DNA from: Edaphobacter aggregans DSM 19364
GTDB lineage: Bacteria; Acidobacteriota; Terriglobia; Terriglobales; Acidobacteriaceae
NCBI RefSeq assembly: GCF_000745965.1
Contig: NZ_JQKI01000029.1
Coordinates: forward strand, 17,443-81,442
Reading direction: 5' to 3'
DNA length: 64,000 bases
Below, piece by piece: positions 24,249 to 32,420 of this stretch (position 1 is the stretch's first letter; each line of letters starts with the position of its first letter). The notes below the pieces were generated by a model. The model did no database searches and had not been told where the DNA came from. It saw only the letters and a program-made list of their open reading frames with translations. The position numbers were made by a program, and so were the translations under genes.

Positions 24249-25118
24249 GTGGATGAAGTAAAGATTATTGAATGCCCGCGCGATGCCTGGCAGGGGCTGC
24301 CGGTTCACATTCCTGCTGAGGTCAAGGCGGACTATTTGCGTCTACTGATTGCGGCGGGGTTCAGGCACATCGACGCGGTAAGTTTTGTGTCGGCGGCTGC
24401 GGTGCCGCAGATGGCGGACTCGGAGAAGGTGCTGGAGTATCTCGACCCACCGGATGACACGGAGATTATCGGCATCGTTGTGAATCCCAAGGGGGCGGAG
24501 CGCGCGATCAAGACTGAGGCTGTGCAGACGCTTGGCTTCCCTTACTCGATCTCGCCGGGATTTCTGCAGCGCAACCAGAACCAGACGCCGGAGGAGTCGC
24601 TTGAGGCGCTTGAGCGTGTGGGCGAGATGGCCTATAAGGCGGGGCTGGATGTGGTGGCGTATATCTCGATGGCCTTTGGGAATCCGTATGGCGATGCCTG
24701 GTCGATCGACGAGATTGTCGATGCCTGTGATCTGCTGGTGGACTCCGGGGTGAAGCAGATCTCGCTTGCCGATACGGTGGGTGCCGCAACGCCGAAGCTG
24801 ATTGCCGATGTGGTGAGCGATGTGATGGCGGTGCACGACAGTATTGAGATTGGTGTGCATCTGCACGCGCGTTACGACCATGCTCGCGAGTTGGTGCGTG
24901 CGGCTTACAACGCGGGCTGCCGCCGATTCGATGCTGCGATGGGCGGTCTCGGCGGCTGCCCGTTTGCGCAGGATGTGCTGGTGGGCAACCTTCCCACCGA
25001 GATGGTGTTGGAAGAGTTACGTGCGCTTGGCGCGGAGCTTCCGCCGCTCAGTCCGCTGGACAGCGTGCAGGCTGCGAGCGCGGAGATTGCGCGCAAGTAC
25101 GGTGCGAAGGTGCAATGA
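24249..25118 (+). CDS. Hydroxymethylglutaryl-CoA lyase-like enzyme
   Basis: A TIM-barrel HMGL-family protein of 289 residues that would split HMG-CoA into acetyl-CoA and acetoacetate, the last step of leucine catabolism. The catalytic arginine region reads IIECPRDAWQG (EVGPRDGLQ in classical enzymes). The metal-binding HxH is in IGVHLHARYDHA, and the cysteine loop is MGGLGGCPFAQD. The loop then continues VLVGNLPTE rather than the usual GASGN, so substrate preference could differ. The GTG start is directly adjacent to the preceding stop. A GCGAGTCA repeat follows the stop. Confidence 0.82.
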   Translation: MDEVKIIECPRDAWQGLPVHIPAEVKADYLRLLIAAGFRHIDAVSFVSAAAVPQMADSEKVLEYLDPPDDTEIIGIVVNPKGAERAIKTEAVQTLGFPYSISPGFLQRNQNQTPEESLEALERVGEMAYKAGLDVVAYISMAFGNPYGDAWSIDEIVDACDLLVDSGVKQISLADTVGAATPKLIADVVSDVMAVHDSIEIGVHLHARYDHARELVRAAYNAGCRRFDAAMGGLGGCPFAQDVLVGNLPTEMVLEELRALGAELPPLSPLDSVQAASAEIARKYGAKVQ

Positions 25119-25139
25119 CTGAGCGAGTCAGCGAGTCAG
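25119..25139 (+). repeat. Two GCGAGTCA octamers after the HMG-CoA lyase stop
   Basis: GCGAGTCA occurs at 25123-25130 and 25131-25138, four bases after the TGA of the lyase gene and in its sense orientation, between the lyase and the enoyl-CoA hydratase. It is the same unit as at 9589-9611 and 63213-63248. Confidence 0.75.
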
Positions 25140-25166
25140 TAAAACAGCAGGTGAACGATTGGAGAC

Positions 25167-25952
25167 GTGGTGAGTTACAAGACGATTCTGGTGAGTGAAG
25201 ACGACGGCGTGAAGACGATCATGCTGAACCGTCCGGAGCGGCGCAATGCGATGACTCCGGAGATGCAAGACGAGTTGATCGCCGCGTTCGAGAAGGCAGC
25301 AGCTGATCACTGCCGGGTTGTGATGCTCACCGGAGCAGGTGAGGCGTTCTGCGCCGGTCTGGATATGGTGCACCTGCAGGCGATCGCGGGGAAGTCGCAG
25401 TCCGAGCACGTTGCCGATGCCGAGCGCGTCTCGCGGCTCTTCCGCACGCTCTATGATCTGCCGAAGCCGACGATTGCGGTTGTGCATGGCGCGGCGATCG
25501 CCGGTGGCACCGGCCTCGCGACGATCTGCGACTTCACGCTGGCTGCTCCGGGAGTGAAGTTCGGGTTCACTGAGGTGAAGATTGGGTTTGTGCCGGCGGT
25601 GGTGTCGGCGTTTCTCGCGCTTCAGATCGGCGACAAGCGGGCGCGCGATCTGCTGCTGACGGGGCGTCTCTTCACGTCGGAGGAGGCTGAGGGGCTTGGC
25701 CTGGTGAACGAGGTGGTACCTCCGGAGGAGCTGTCGGAGCGGGCGTTGGCGCTGGCGAATACCCTGAAGGCGAACAGTCCGCAGTCGATAGCAGCGACCA
25801 AGCGGCTGATGGCGCAGCAGAACCGCGTGTGGCTCGACGCAGCGATCGCACATGCGCTCACGGCGAACTCTGAGGCCCGGATGATGCATGATTTTCGCGA
25901 GGGCGTAACGGCGTTTCTGGAGAAGCGCAAGCCGGCCTGGGGGAAGGCCTAG
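25167..25952 (+). CDS. Enoyl-CoA hydratase/isomerase family protein
   Basis: A 261-residue crotonase-fold enzyme. The first oxyanion loop is GAGEAFCAGLDMVHLQAI, the second VVHGAAIAGGTGLATICD, and a catalytic-type glutamate is present in FGFTEVKIGFVP. In this setting, between HMG-CoA lyase and a thioesterase and after a methylcrotonyl-type carboxyltransferase, a methylglutaconyl-CoA hydratase role is the most economical guess, but the family is broad. The GTG at 25167 follows GGAG closely; GTG 25170 is an alternative. The C-terminal trimer helix region is complete (TAFLEKRKPAWG). Confidence 0.88.
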   Translation: MVSYKTILVSEDDGVKTIMLNRPERRNAMTPEMQDELIAAFEKAAADHCRVVMLTGAGEAFCAGLDMVHLQAIAGKSQSEHVADAERVSRLFRTLYDLPKPTIAVVHGAAIAGGTGLATICDFTLAAPGVKFGFTEVKIGFVPAVVSAFLALQIGDKRARDLLLTGRLFTSEEAEGLGLVNEVVPPEELSERALALANTLKANSPQSIAATKRLMAQQNRVWLDAAIAHALTANSEARMMHDFREGVTAFLEKRKPAWGKA

Positions 25953-26004
25953 TTTTGGTGCCGGAGCGGGGTCGCCGGGCGGTGGTCTTCGATAGACTGA
26001 ACGG

Positions 26005-26439
26005 ATGAGTGAAGCTGCAGGGAAGCCGTTTGTCAGCGAGGCGCGTGTGCGCGTGCGCTACGCAGAGACCGACCAGATGGGGGTTGTGTACCACGCGAAC
26101 TATCTCGTGTGGTTCGAGGTGGGCCGTGTGGAGTTCATCCGCAACATGGGGATGGACTACCGCACGATGGAGCAGGAGGACGGCATCGGAATCGCCGTGG
26201 TGGACGTCTCGGCGCGCTACAAGTCTCCGGCGCGCTATGATGACGAGCTGGTGATCGAGACGCGGCTGTTGGCGGCGCGCGGTGCAGTGGTGAAGTTTGG
26301 TTACAGGATTGTGAGAGCCGCCGATCACACGCTGCTGTGCGAGGGTGAGACGGTGCATGTGGTGGTGGGCAGGGACATGAAGAAGCACTTGCTGCCGGAG
26401 AAGTACGCGAAGCGTTTCGCCGCGGTCCTCATCAGATAG
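26005..26439 (+). CDS. Acyl-CoA thioesterase, hot-dog fold, YbgC-like
   Basis: A 144-residue single hot-dog domain. The active-site block VRYAETDQMGVVYHANYLVW contains the Asp of the 4-hydroxybenzoyl-CoA thioesterase/YbgC group, and the rest (PARYDDELVIETRL, HTLLCEGETVHV) follows the same family. It hydrolyses acyl-CoA or acyl-ACP; the true substrate is unknown. It lies 52 bases after the enoyl-CoA hydratase on the same strand and may control CoA levels for that pathway. Confidence 0.88.
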   Translation: MSEAAGKPFVSEARVRVRYAETDQMGVVYHANYLVWFEVGRVEFIRNMGMDYRTMEQEDGIGIAVVDVSARYKSPARYDDELVIETRLLAARGAVVKFGYRIVRAADHTLLCEGETVHVVVGRDMKKHLLPEKYAKRFAAVLIR

Positions 26440-26485
26440 GCTGAATCGGTGTCATTTCAAATTCAAACTTAAGGGAGCAAATGCG

Positions 26486-27220
26486 ATGAGCACACAGAAG
26501 GTTGCGCTGATCTCGGGCGCTAACAAGGGAATTGGTTTTGAGACAGCACGTCAGCTGGGTAAGAAAGGCATCGTCGTCTTTCTTGGAGCCCGCGACCTTG
26601 CCAAAGGCGAGGCGGCAGCTGAGCAGTTGAAGAAGGAAGGGATCGACGCGCGCGCGGTGAAGTTTGACGTCGTGAATCCTGCGGATGTGAAGGCGGCTGC
26701 CGAGAGGATCGAAAAAGAGTTTGGCAGGCTGGACATTCTGGTCAACAACGCCGGCGTGATGATGGAGCCCATTGGCGGGAACAACAGCTCCAGCGTCTCG
26801 GAGGAGATTCTTCGCAAGACCTTTGAAACGAATTTCTTCTCGGTCGTTACAGTCACCAATGAGTTTCTTCCTCTGCTGAAGAAGAGCGATGCCGGGCGCA
26901 TTGTCAACGTCTCGAGCATTCTCGGCTCGCTGACGCTGCACGCCACGGAGGGATCGCCGATCTACGAGGCGAAGGCGCTCGCCTATGACTCCTCGAAGAC
27001 GGCCCAGAATGCTTACACCGTACATCTGGCGCATGAATTGAAGGGCACGAAGATCAAGGTGAACTCCGCGCATCCCGGCTGGGTGAAGACGGACATGGGG
27101 ACGGACGCGGCGCCGATGGATGTCGTCGACGGCGCGAAGACCGAGGTGGAGCTGGCTACGCTGGGCGCCGATGGTCCCACGGGCGGGTTCTTCCACATGG
27201 GCCAGCCGATCAGCTGGTAA
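26486..27220 (+). CDS. Short-chain dehydrogenase/reductase, carbonyl-reductase type
   Basis: A 244-residue Rossmann-fold oxidoreductase. The cofactor motif [13 protein letters not shown] is at 9-21, NNAGV at about 89-93, the catalytic serine region is NVSSILGS, and the YxxxK motif is YDSSKTAQN. The long insert between [13 protein letters not shown] and the tyrosine, and the PGWVKTDMG element, are typical of carbonyl-reductase-like SDRs that use NADPH. The substrate is unknown. The start is ATG 26486 after GGGAGCAAATGCG. Its end overlaps the convergent B12-binding gene by 11 bases. Confidence 0.92.
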   Translation: MSTQKVALISGANKGIGFETARQLGKKGIVVFLGARDLAKGEAAAEQLKKEGIDARAVKFDVVNPADVKAAAERIEKEFGRLDILVNNAGVMMEPIGGNNSSSVSEEILRKTFETNFFSVVTVTNEFLPLLKKSDAGRIVNVSSILGSLTLHATEGSPIYEAKALAYDSSKTAQNAYTVHLAHELKGTKIKVNSAHPGWVKTDMGTDAAPMDVVDGAKTEVELATLGADGPTGGFFHMGQPISW

Positions 27221-27626
27221 GCAGGCCGCGAGGCTTCACGTTTTCGCGGATGAACTGAACCGTTGTTTCGAGCGGCGTTCCGGGGCCGAAGATGGCCGCG
27301 ACGCCGCTTTCCTTCAGGCGTGCAAAATCTTCGTCCGGAATGGTTCCGCCGAGGACGAGCAGGATGTCTTCAGCGCTCCGTTCCCGCAGCAGGGAGGCGA
27401 TGCGCGGGACGATAACGTTGTGCGCGCCCGAGAGGATCGAGAGCCCGATGCAATCGACATCCTCCTGAATTGCGGCGGAGACGATCATCTCCGGCGTCTG
27501 GCGGAGGCCGGTGTAGATCACCTCCATGCCGGCGTCGCGCAGGGCGCGGGCGATGATCTTCGCGCCGCGGTCGTGGCCGTCGAGGCCGGGCTTGGCTACC
27601 AGAACGCGAATGGGCGGCTTCGTCAT
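27210..27626 (-). CDS. Stand-alone B12-binding subunit (methylmalonyl-CoA mutase C-terminal domain)
   Basis: A 138-residue protein that is only the cobalamin-binding domain. The motif DGHDRG has Asp16-x-His18-x-x-Gly21, the base-off/His-on ligand loop, followed by SILSG (SxL) and LGGTIPDED (GG). This is the small subunit of split acyl-CoA mutases such as methylmalonyl-CoA, ethylmalonyl-CoA or 2-hydroxyisobutyryl-CoA mutase. The large, substrate-binding subunit is not nearby. The next minus-strand gene upstream (M28 peptidase) is unrelated. Confidence 0.92.
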   Translation of the reverse strand: MTKPPIRVLVAKPGLDGHDRGAKIIARALRDAGMEVIYTGLRQTPEMIVSAAIQEDVDCIGLSILSGAHNVIVPRIASLLRERSAEDILLVLGGTIPDEDFARLKESGVAAIFGPGTPLETTVQFIRENVKPRGLLTS

Positions 27627-27647
27627 GCGCTCGTGAGTATATCCGGA

Positions 27648-29264
27648 TTAGCGTTGTTCCGCAGGCAACGGCGATCCTGTCGCGACGAAGGGGATTGGCG
27701 TGCCTGAGTTTGCCAGATCGGCGACGGAGAGAAAGACAAGACGCACGATCTTCGTCGTCTTGGGATAGTTGATCTTCTGCCAGGTGTCGTTCTCGGTGTG
27801 GTAGTCGGGGTGCAAGCCGGTCTGGAACTCCGCCTGCGGGATGTGCAGCGCGGCGAACCAGAAGTGGTCGCTGCGCGACCAGAGCGAATCGGGATCGATC
27901 CGGTCCATCTTGTAGTCGAGCTTCAGCCCTTCGGCTGCGTTCTGGCGGTCAATGATCCCACGAAGCGCGGGGTTGTAGCGGGTTCCCAGAACATTCACCA
28001 TGTTTACGTTGCGGTCGGCGGGAGTTGGCCAGTTGGGGTCGTCTTCATCGCGGCCGATCATGTCGAGGTTCAGCGTCGCGACGGTCTGGCTGAGCGGGAC
28101 CGCGGGATGCGTGACGTAGAAGTACGACCCGAGGAAGATGCGCTCTTCGCCGTCGTAGGCGATGAACAGAACGCTGCGTTTGGGACGGACGTTCCCCTTC
28201 ACCATGGCGCGCGCGACTCCGAGGACTCCGGCGATGCCTGAGGCGTTGTCGTCGGCCCCGTGGTAGATGTGTCCGTCGGCCGTGCCCATGTGGTCGTGAT
28301 GCGCCATCACGATGATCGTCTGCGCCTTGAGCTTCGGGTCGGAGCCTTCAAGCATGGCGATGACGTTGCGGCCCTTGTGGGTTTCGAGCGCGGTGAATGA
28401 TTTCGTCAGGCACGCAGAGCTTTGCGGCACCGCGAAGGAGTTCGGCTGGGCCGAGCGGTCGATCTCGGCTTGCAGGCCATCGGCCGTCTTGCCGGATGGA
28501 GCGAGGAGCTGGTCTGCGACATTACGCTTGACGAGGAAGACGGGGATGTCCCACATCTCGCCCGCGAGCGCATACGAAGGCCCGCCGGATGGGCGCGGCG
28601 AACTCGCGGGGATCGGCTTGACGTCGCGCGGCACGCGGTCCTGAACGACGAGCACGCCGGCGGCGCCGTGCTTGCGCAGTTCCTCGATCTTCTGCCAGTA
28701 GAAAGCGTGGTAGCTGTCGAGCATTCCCAGGAACTTCGAGGCGGGATCGTTCGCTTGCGGCTCGCGCAGGAAGACGAGCGCGACCTTGCCCTTGAGGTCG
28801 ACTCCGGCCAGATCATCGTAGGCGAACTCGGGAGCGCTGATGCCATACCCGGCAAAGACGACCTGGCCGCAGGACTGCGTGGGACGAAGGCTCTGGTGGG
28901 CCCACTGGAAGTCCTGATTGAGCTTGTAGTGGTGCTCGGTGCCGCCAACGGTTGCGATCAGTGATGTGTGTTCGGCGTCCAGGTTTCCGGTCACGACGTC
29001 CAGGTTCTGAAAGAAGGTGCCGTCGTCGCCCATCGGTTTGAGGCCGAGCCGCATAAACTCCGCTGCGATGTAGCCGGTGGCGATGCGATCTTCGCGGCTG
29101 CCAATATTGCGGCCGGCGAGATCATCCGAGGCAAGAAAGAAGATGTCGGCCTTCAGATCGGCAGGCTGAATGAGGCTGGCAGCCTCTGCGGCCGACTTTC
29201 CTGTGGTTTGCGCAGAAAGAGAGACAGTAAGGAGCAGGATACACAGGGCCGAATGTCTGGGCAT
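27648..29264 (-). CDS. Secreted M28 family zinc aminopeptidase with PA domain
   Basis: A 538-residue protein from ATG 29264 with a signal peptide (MPRHSALCILLLTVSLSAQ). A protease-associated domain occupies about 110-260. The di-zinc site is visible as VMAHHDHMG, GADDNASG, AYDGEER (catalytic Glu plus ligand), LNLDMIGR and the final YHTENDT histidine. It should remove N-terminal amino acids from peptides outside the cytoplasm. The frame upstream of 29264 has no signal sequence and no homology character and is left out. A second, smaller M28 gene lies at 50060. Confidence 0.92.
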   Translation of the reverse strand: MPRHSALCILLLTVSLSAQTTGKSAAEAASLIQPADLKADIFFLASDDLAGRNIGSREDRIATGYIAAEFMRLGLKPMGDDGTFFQNLDVVTGNLDAEHTSLIATVGGTEHHYKLNQDFQWAHQSLRPTQSCGQVVFAGYGISAPEFAYDDLAGVDLKGKVALVFLREPQANDPASKFLGMLDSYHAFYWQKIEELRKHGAAGVLVVQDRVPRDVKPIPASSPRPSGGPSYALAGEMWDIPVFLVKRNVADQLLAPSGKTADGLQAEIDRSAQPNSFAVPQSSACLTKSFTALETHKGRNVIAMLEGSDPKLKAQTIIVMAHHDHMGTADGHIYHGADDNASGIAGVLGVARAMVKGNVRPKRSVLFIAYDGEERIFLGSYFYVTHPAVPLSQTVATLNLDMIGRDEDDPNWPTPADRNVNMVNVLGTRYNPALRGIIDRQNAAEGLKLDYKMDRIDPDSLWSRSDHFWFAALHIPQAEFQTGLHPDYHTENDTWQKINYPKTTKIVRLVFLSVADLANSGTPIPFVATGSPLPAEQR

Positions 29265-29287
29265 GCGTCTGTTGTAGCACGGCGGCG

Positions 29288-30073
29288 CTAGCCGTTTCGT
29301 GTAGTCTGCCACGCCTTGGAGTACTTCCAGCTCGTGTAGGTGGAGTGATAGAAGTGCAGCAGAAATCCCTCGCGTCCGTCGAGGAAGCCTAACCGGAAGA
29401 TGTAATTCCACAGAAATGTAAGGGCTGGGATCGCGAGCACGTTGTAGTAGAAGCCGAACCACGCGCGGCCGGTCTTGCCCTTTGCGACGATGATCTCGGC
29501 GCCGAGGGTGCTGTAGCGGTCCATGTGCTCGATGTAGCTCTCAATGGTGGGGTAGGCGTGATGGATCAGGTCGTACTGGAGCGTCTCAAGGTTGCCGTCG
29601 AAGGCGATCGTCTCGTGCACCGGCCTCTCGGTAAAGCGCGCCGGCGGAGCGAAGTTGGCAGAGTGGCGGCGGAAGAGCCGCAGTTTGGGGTCCGGGTAGT
29701 AGCCGCCGTAGTGTATCCAGCGGTTCAGAAACAGGTTTCGGCGCTTGATCAGGTAGGCATCCGCCCGGGGATTGTGGGCAAGCAGGCGGCGAATCTCCTG
29801 CTGGAGATCGAAGGTCAGCTCCTCATCGGCGTCGAGCGAAAGAATCCATGTGCCGGAGCACTTTTCGATGGCCGAGTTCTTTTGCGCAGCGAAGCCCCTC
29901 CACGGCTCGAAGTACACCTTGGCATCGAAGGAGCGCGCGATCTCGAGCGTGCGATCGGTCGAGCCGGAGTCGAGCACGATCACCTCGTCCGCAAACTGAA
30001 CGCTGGCCAGCGTGCGAGCCAGATTGAGCTCCTCGTTCATGGTGATGATGGCAACCGATAGGGTTTGGGGCAT
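29288..30073 (-). CDS. Family 2 glycosyltransferase, WaaE/LPS-core type
   Basis: A 261-residue GT-A enzyme. The nucleotide-sugar site starts at SVAIITMNEELNLARTLASV, with VLDSGSTDRT and the metal-binding LSLDADEEL following. Then come the Lys/Arg-rich acceptor part (RRNLFLNRWIHYGGYYPDP, LRLFRR) and a hydrophobic C-terminal segment (YYNVLAIPALTFLWNYIFRL) that anchors it to the membrane. This layout matches the beta-1,4-glucosyltransferase WaaE/KdtX group that decorates lipopolysaccharide core. ATG 30073 is the likely start; an in-frame extension to 30208 seems unlikely. Confidence 0.88.
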   Translation of the reverse strand: MPQTLSVAIITMNEELNLARTLASVQFADEVIVLDSGSTDRTLEIARSFDAKVYFEPWRGFAAQKNSAIEKCSGTWILSLDADEELTFDLQQEIRRLLAHNPRADAYLIKRRNLFLNRWIHYGGYYPDPKLRLFRRHSANFAPPARFTERPVHETIAFDGNLETLQYDLIHHAYPTIESYIEHMDRYSTLGAEIIVAKGKTGRAWFGFYYNVLAIPALTFLWNYIFRLGFLDGREGFLLHFYHSTYTSWKYSKAWQTTRNG

Positions 30074-30273
30074 CTCGTCATGGACCCGTCTGGAGTTCGG
30101 GGTATCGTGCAGAGACACGCCTGCGGCGGACCTGTCGGATTTTGGCCCGAGGAGCGATGACTTCAGCATGGCTCCATTGTAGCGGCGCGTTGGAGGGGAT
30201 TGTGACACGTTCCCGCTATTGTCAATGTCAATGAGCCGTTCTTTGAATCCCTCTTTCGTTCCATTCCCTTCGG

Positions 30274-30618
30274 TTACGAAAGCGAGACCTCGTCATCTCC
30301 CAGCTGTTCGCGAAGCAGGCGAGACGTGAGCGTCTTGAGGTCCTCACCGGTCTTGGGAAGGATGAAGGCCCGCGCCTCTTCCGACCAATCCAGCTTGAAG
30401 CTGGTCGTCAGCGCCGAGATCCAGATCTGCCGCACGGGGGTGTTGGGCGTAAAGACGAACTTGCTGCCGTCGTCCTCGAACACCACGTTCAGCACGCCGT
30501 TCTTTTCCTCGGTCTCAAAGGGAGCGTCGTCGCTCTTCTCTTCGGCGAGGATCAGGGATTGCTTCAGGGCCTCAAGGGCGCGGTCGGATTCACGGCGGAA
30601 GGTGGCTTCGTCGAGCAT
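30274..30618 (-). CDS. Frataxin-like protein (CyaY family)
   Basis: A 114-residue protein with the alpha-beta-alpha pattern of CyaY: an acidic first helix (EATFRRESDRALEALKQSLI), then VLNVVFEDDGSKFVFTPN and the hallmark PVRQIWISALTTSFKLDW, and a final helix LKTLTSRLLREQLGD. Frataxins bind iron and tune Fe-S cluster assembly on IscS. The acidic patch in the first helix and strand is kept. Iron-sulfur genes are not adjacent. The gene lies between the glycosyltransferase and a divergent outer-membrane-like protein. Confidence 0.75.
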   Translation of the reverse strand: MLDEATFRRESDRALEALKQSLILAEEKSDDAPFETEEKNGVLNVVFEDDGSKFVFTPNTPVRQIWISALTTSFKLDWSEEARAFILPKTGEDLKTLTSRLLREQLGDDEVSLS

Positions 30619-30721
30619 GGAGATAGTGTAGCCGGTGGCCGCTTCCGACCAAGCTAAACCCGTTCGTCTAGTAGACTAACAGGCGACGATCGAGGGACAT
30701 CGATCTCCGCAAGGTTCATTT

Positions 30722-31600
30722 TTGAGATTCAAACGGGATAGAAGGAGCCATTTTTTGCGCAGGATTCTATTTCTGTTGATGTTTCTCGGTCTCTCTCCGT
30801 TTTCCGCCGAGGCGGACGACAATTTCGTTGAGGACTTCGCCCACAAGTGGCAGGCGCGTGCGACGAGGACACAGGCTAAGCAGCCGAAGTGGGCCGTCCC
30901 GATGATCTCGCCCTTCCCCCAGCTGGCGCAGGTCTACCGCACCGACATGACCCGCCAGATAACCCCGGCTGGCGACGTAAACTGGAACTTCGGCAGCGGC
31001 AAGGGCTTCAATCTCATCCCTTTTGCCAACACGCAGATCGACATTCTCCCGCCAGGCTACGCCGTTCATGGCGATGGCGGAGAGGACGGCATCGGCGACA
31101 CCACACTGCTTTTGAAGTATCGCTTCGCCTCCGCCAATGAGCAGCATGGCAGCTACATCGTGAGCGGCGCGCTTGCCTGGACGATCCCCACCGGCAGCCA
31201 TAAAAACGGCGCTCCCAGCGCGGTCCTCACTCCCACGCTTCTCACCGGCAAAGGCTTCGGCAATTTCGCGCTCATGAGCAGCCTTGGTGGCGGTCTTCCG
31301 ACCTCGCAGACCGCGACCAGCGGGCGCACCATCCACTGGAACACCGTCGCGCAGTACCACGTGAAGAAGTACTTCTTCCCTGAGCTGGAGCTGAACTCCA
31401 CCACCTATGTGGGCGGATCTCGCGATGGAAAGACCCAGATGTTTCTCAGCCCCGGCATCCTCTTCGGCAAGTTTTCCCTGAAGCCGGAAGATACGAACAG
31501 CCGCATCGGCATCGTCGCTGGCGTCGCCTTCCAGACGGCGGTCACCAGCATCCATACCTACAACCACGCCGGTGTTGTCAGCGTGCGCTTCGCGTTCTGA
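30722..31600 (+). CDS. Outer-membrane beta-barrel-like secreted protein
   Basis: A 292-residue protein with a signal peptide (RRILFLLMFLGLSPFSAEA). The mature part is a series of amphipathic strands with alternating aromatic residues (TTLLLKYRFASA, GSYIVSGALAWTIPTGSH, KKYFFPELELNSTTYVGG) and ends in VVSVRFAF, a C-terminal aromatic typical of outer-membrane proteins. It resembles transporter-like proteins grouped with the phenol-degradation MetA family. The TTG at 30722 is the first start; a later one before the signal helix is possible. A bidirectional terminator follows. Confidence 0.65.
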   Translation: MRFKRDRRSHFLRRILFLLMFLGLSPFSAEADDNFVEDFAHKWQARATRTQAKQPKWAVPMISPFPQLAQVYRTDMTRQITPAGDVNWNFGSGKGFNLIPFANTQIDILPPGYAVHGDGGEDGIGDTTLLLKYRFASANEQHGSYIVSGALAWTIPTGSHKNGAPSAVLTPTLLTGKGFGNFALMSSLGGGLPTSQTATSGRTIHWNTVAQYHVKKYFFPELELNSTTYVGGSRDGKTQMFLSPGILFGKFSLKPEDTNSRIGIVAGVAFQTAVTSIHTYNHAGVVSVRFAF

Positions 31601-31603
31601 GAT

Positions 31604-31641
31604 GAAAAAGGCCCGCCATCGGTTGGCCGGCGGGCCTTGCT
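31604..31641. terminator. Bidirectional intrinsic terminator between convergent genes
   Basis: AAGGCCCGCC (31608-31617) and GGCGGGCCTT (31629-31638) form a perfect 10-base stem with an A-run before and a short T-rich tail after. It sits between the barrel gene (stop 31600) and ssb (stop 31660) and can serve both. Confidence 0.85.
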
Positions 31642-31659
31642 TATCGTAGCGGGACGCGT

Positions 31660-32118
31660 TTAGAAGGGGATGTCGTCGTCCGTGATTCCCTGGTCGGCAT
31701 AGTCGGGCTGCGACGCGGCGGTGCGCTGGTCGAAGCTGGCGGTGCTAGAGCGCGAGTAGCCGCCGGTAGAATCACCGGACGATTTGCTGTCGAGGAGGCT
31801 CAGATCGTTGACGAGAATCTCGGTACGGTATTTCTTCTGCCCGGATTCCTTGTCATCCCAGGAACGAGTCTGGATCTTACCTTCTACGAATACCTGCGAT
31901 CCCTTTTTGCAGTAGTCACGAACAATCTCGGCCGTACGCTGAAATGCGACAAGGTTGTGCCATTCGGTCTTGTCGACCCAGTTGCCGCTTTGATCCTTCT
32001 GGCGGTCGGAAGTGGCAAGCGTGAAGCTTGCGATGGTCATGCCGCCAGCGGTAGCGCGCATCTCCGGATCTTTTCCGAGTCTGCCCAGAAGAAATACTTT
32101 GTTGACGCCTTTTGCCAT
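31660..32118 (-). CDS. ssb: Single-stranded DNA-binding protein
   Basis: A 152-residue SSB. The OB fold covers about 1-110 (MAKGVNKVFLLGRLGKDPEM, then TEWHNLVAFQRTAEIVRDYC and the GSQVFVEGKIQTRSW block). The linker is Ser/Gly-rich, and the protein ends in the acidic DDDIPF tip that docks replication and repair partners. The length and layout are those of standard bacterial replicative SSB. Confidence 0.97.
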   Translation of the reverse strand: MAKGVNKVFLLGRLGKDPEMRATAGGMTIASFTLATSDRQKDQSGNWVDKTEWHNLVAFQRTAEIVRDYCKKGSQVFVEGKIQTRSWDDKESGQKKYRTEILVNDLSLLDSKSSGDSTGGYSRSSTASFDQRTAASQPDYADQGITDDDIPF

Positions 32119-32175
32119 GCTGATGCTCCGGTTGGTTGTTTACAGGTATGAAGGTTGAGGATAGCAGATTGGGCG

Positions 32176-32418
32176 TCACCGGTGGCGGTCAGCAAACAGC
32201 TTCATGAACGCCAGCACCAGGGTGAGTGTGCCCGTGGGCAGGCACCCCATGGCCAGCACCAGCGCCAGCCAGCCGGAGTTGGTATGCGGTCCCTGCCGGC
32301 CCACTCCGCCGAGGACGGTAAAGGCCGCCAGGATCGCCAGCGATCCCGTACCGAAGATCCAGAGGCCGGTGCGGAGAAGTTTGCGCGTGTCGGGCTGCAT
32401 AGTGGAAGAGAAGGACAT
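32176..32418 (-). CDS. Small two-helix membrane protein of the ctaB cluster
   Basis: An 80-residue protein starting at ATG 32418 (MSFSSTMQPDTRKLLRTGLW), with two hydrophobic helices (FGTGSLAILAAFTVLGGVG and ALVLAMGCLPTGTLTLVLAF) and a short basic end. It starts two bases past the stop of the DUF420 gene, so the two are probably translated together. No family was recognised. A role in cytochrome oxidase or heme assembly is inferred from position alone. A longer frame reaching 32625 lies in the DUF420 gene and is rejected. Confidence 0.65.
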   Translation of the reverse strand: MSFSSTMQPDTRKLLRTGLWIFGTGSLAILAAFTVLGGVGRQGPHTNSGWLALVLAMGCLPTGTLTLVLAFMKLFADRHR

Positions 32419-32420
32419 AG

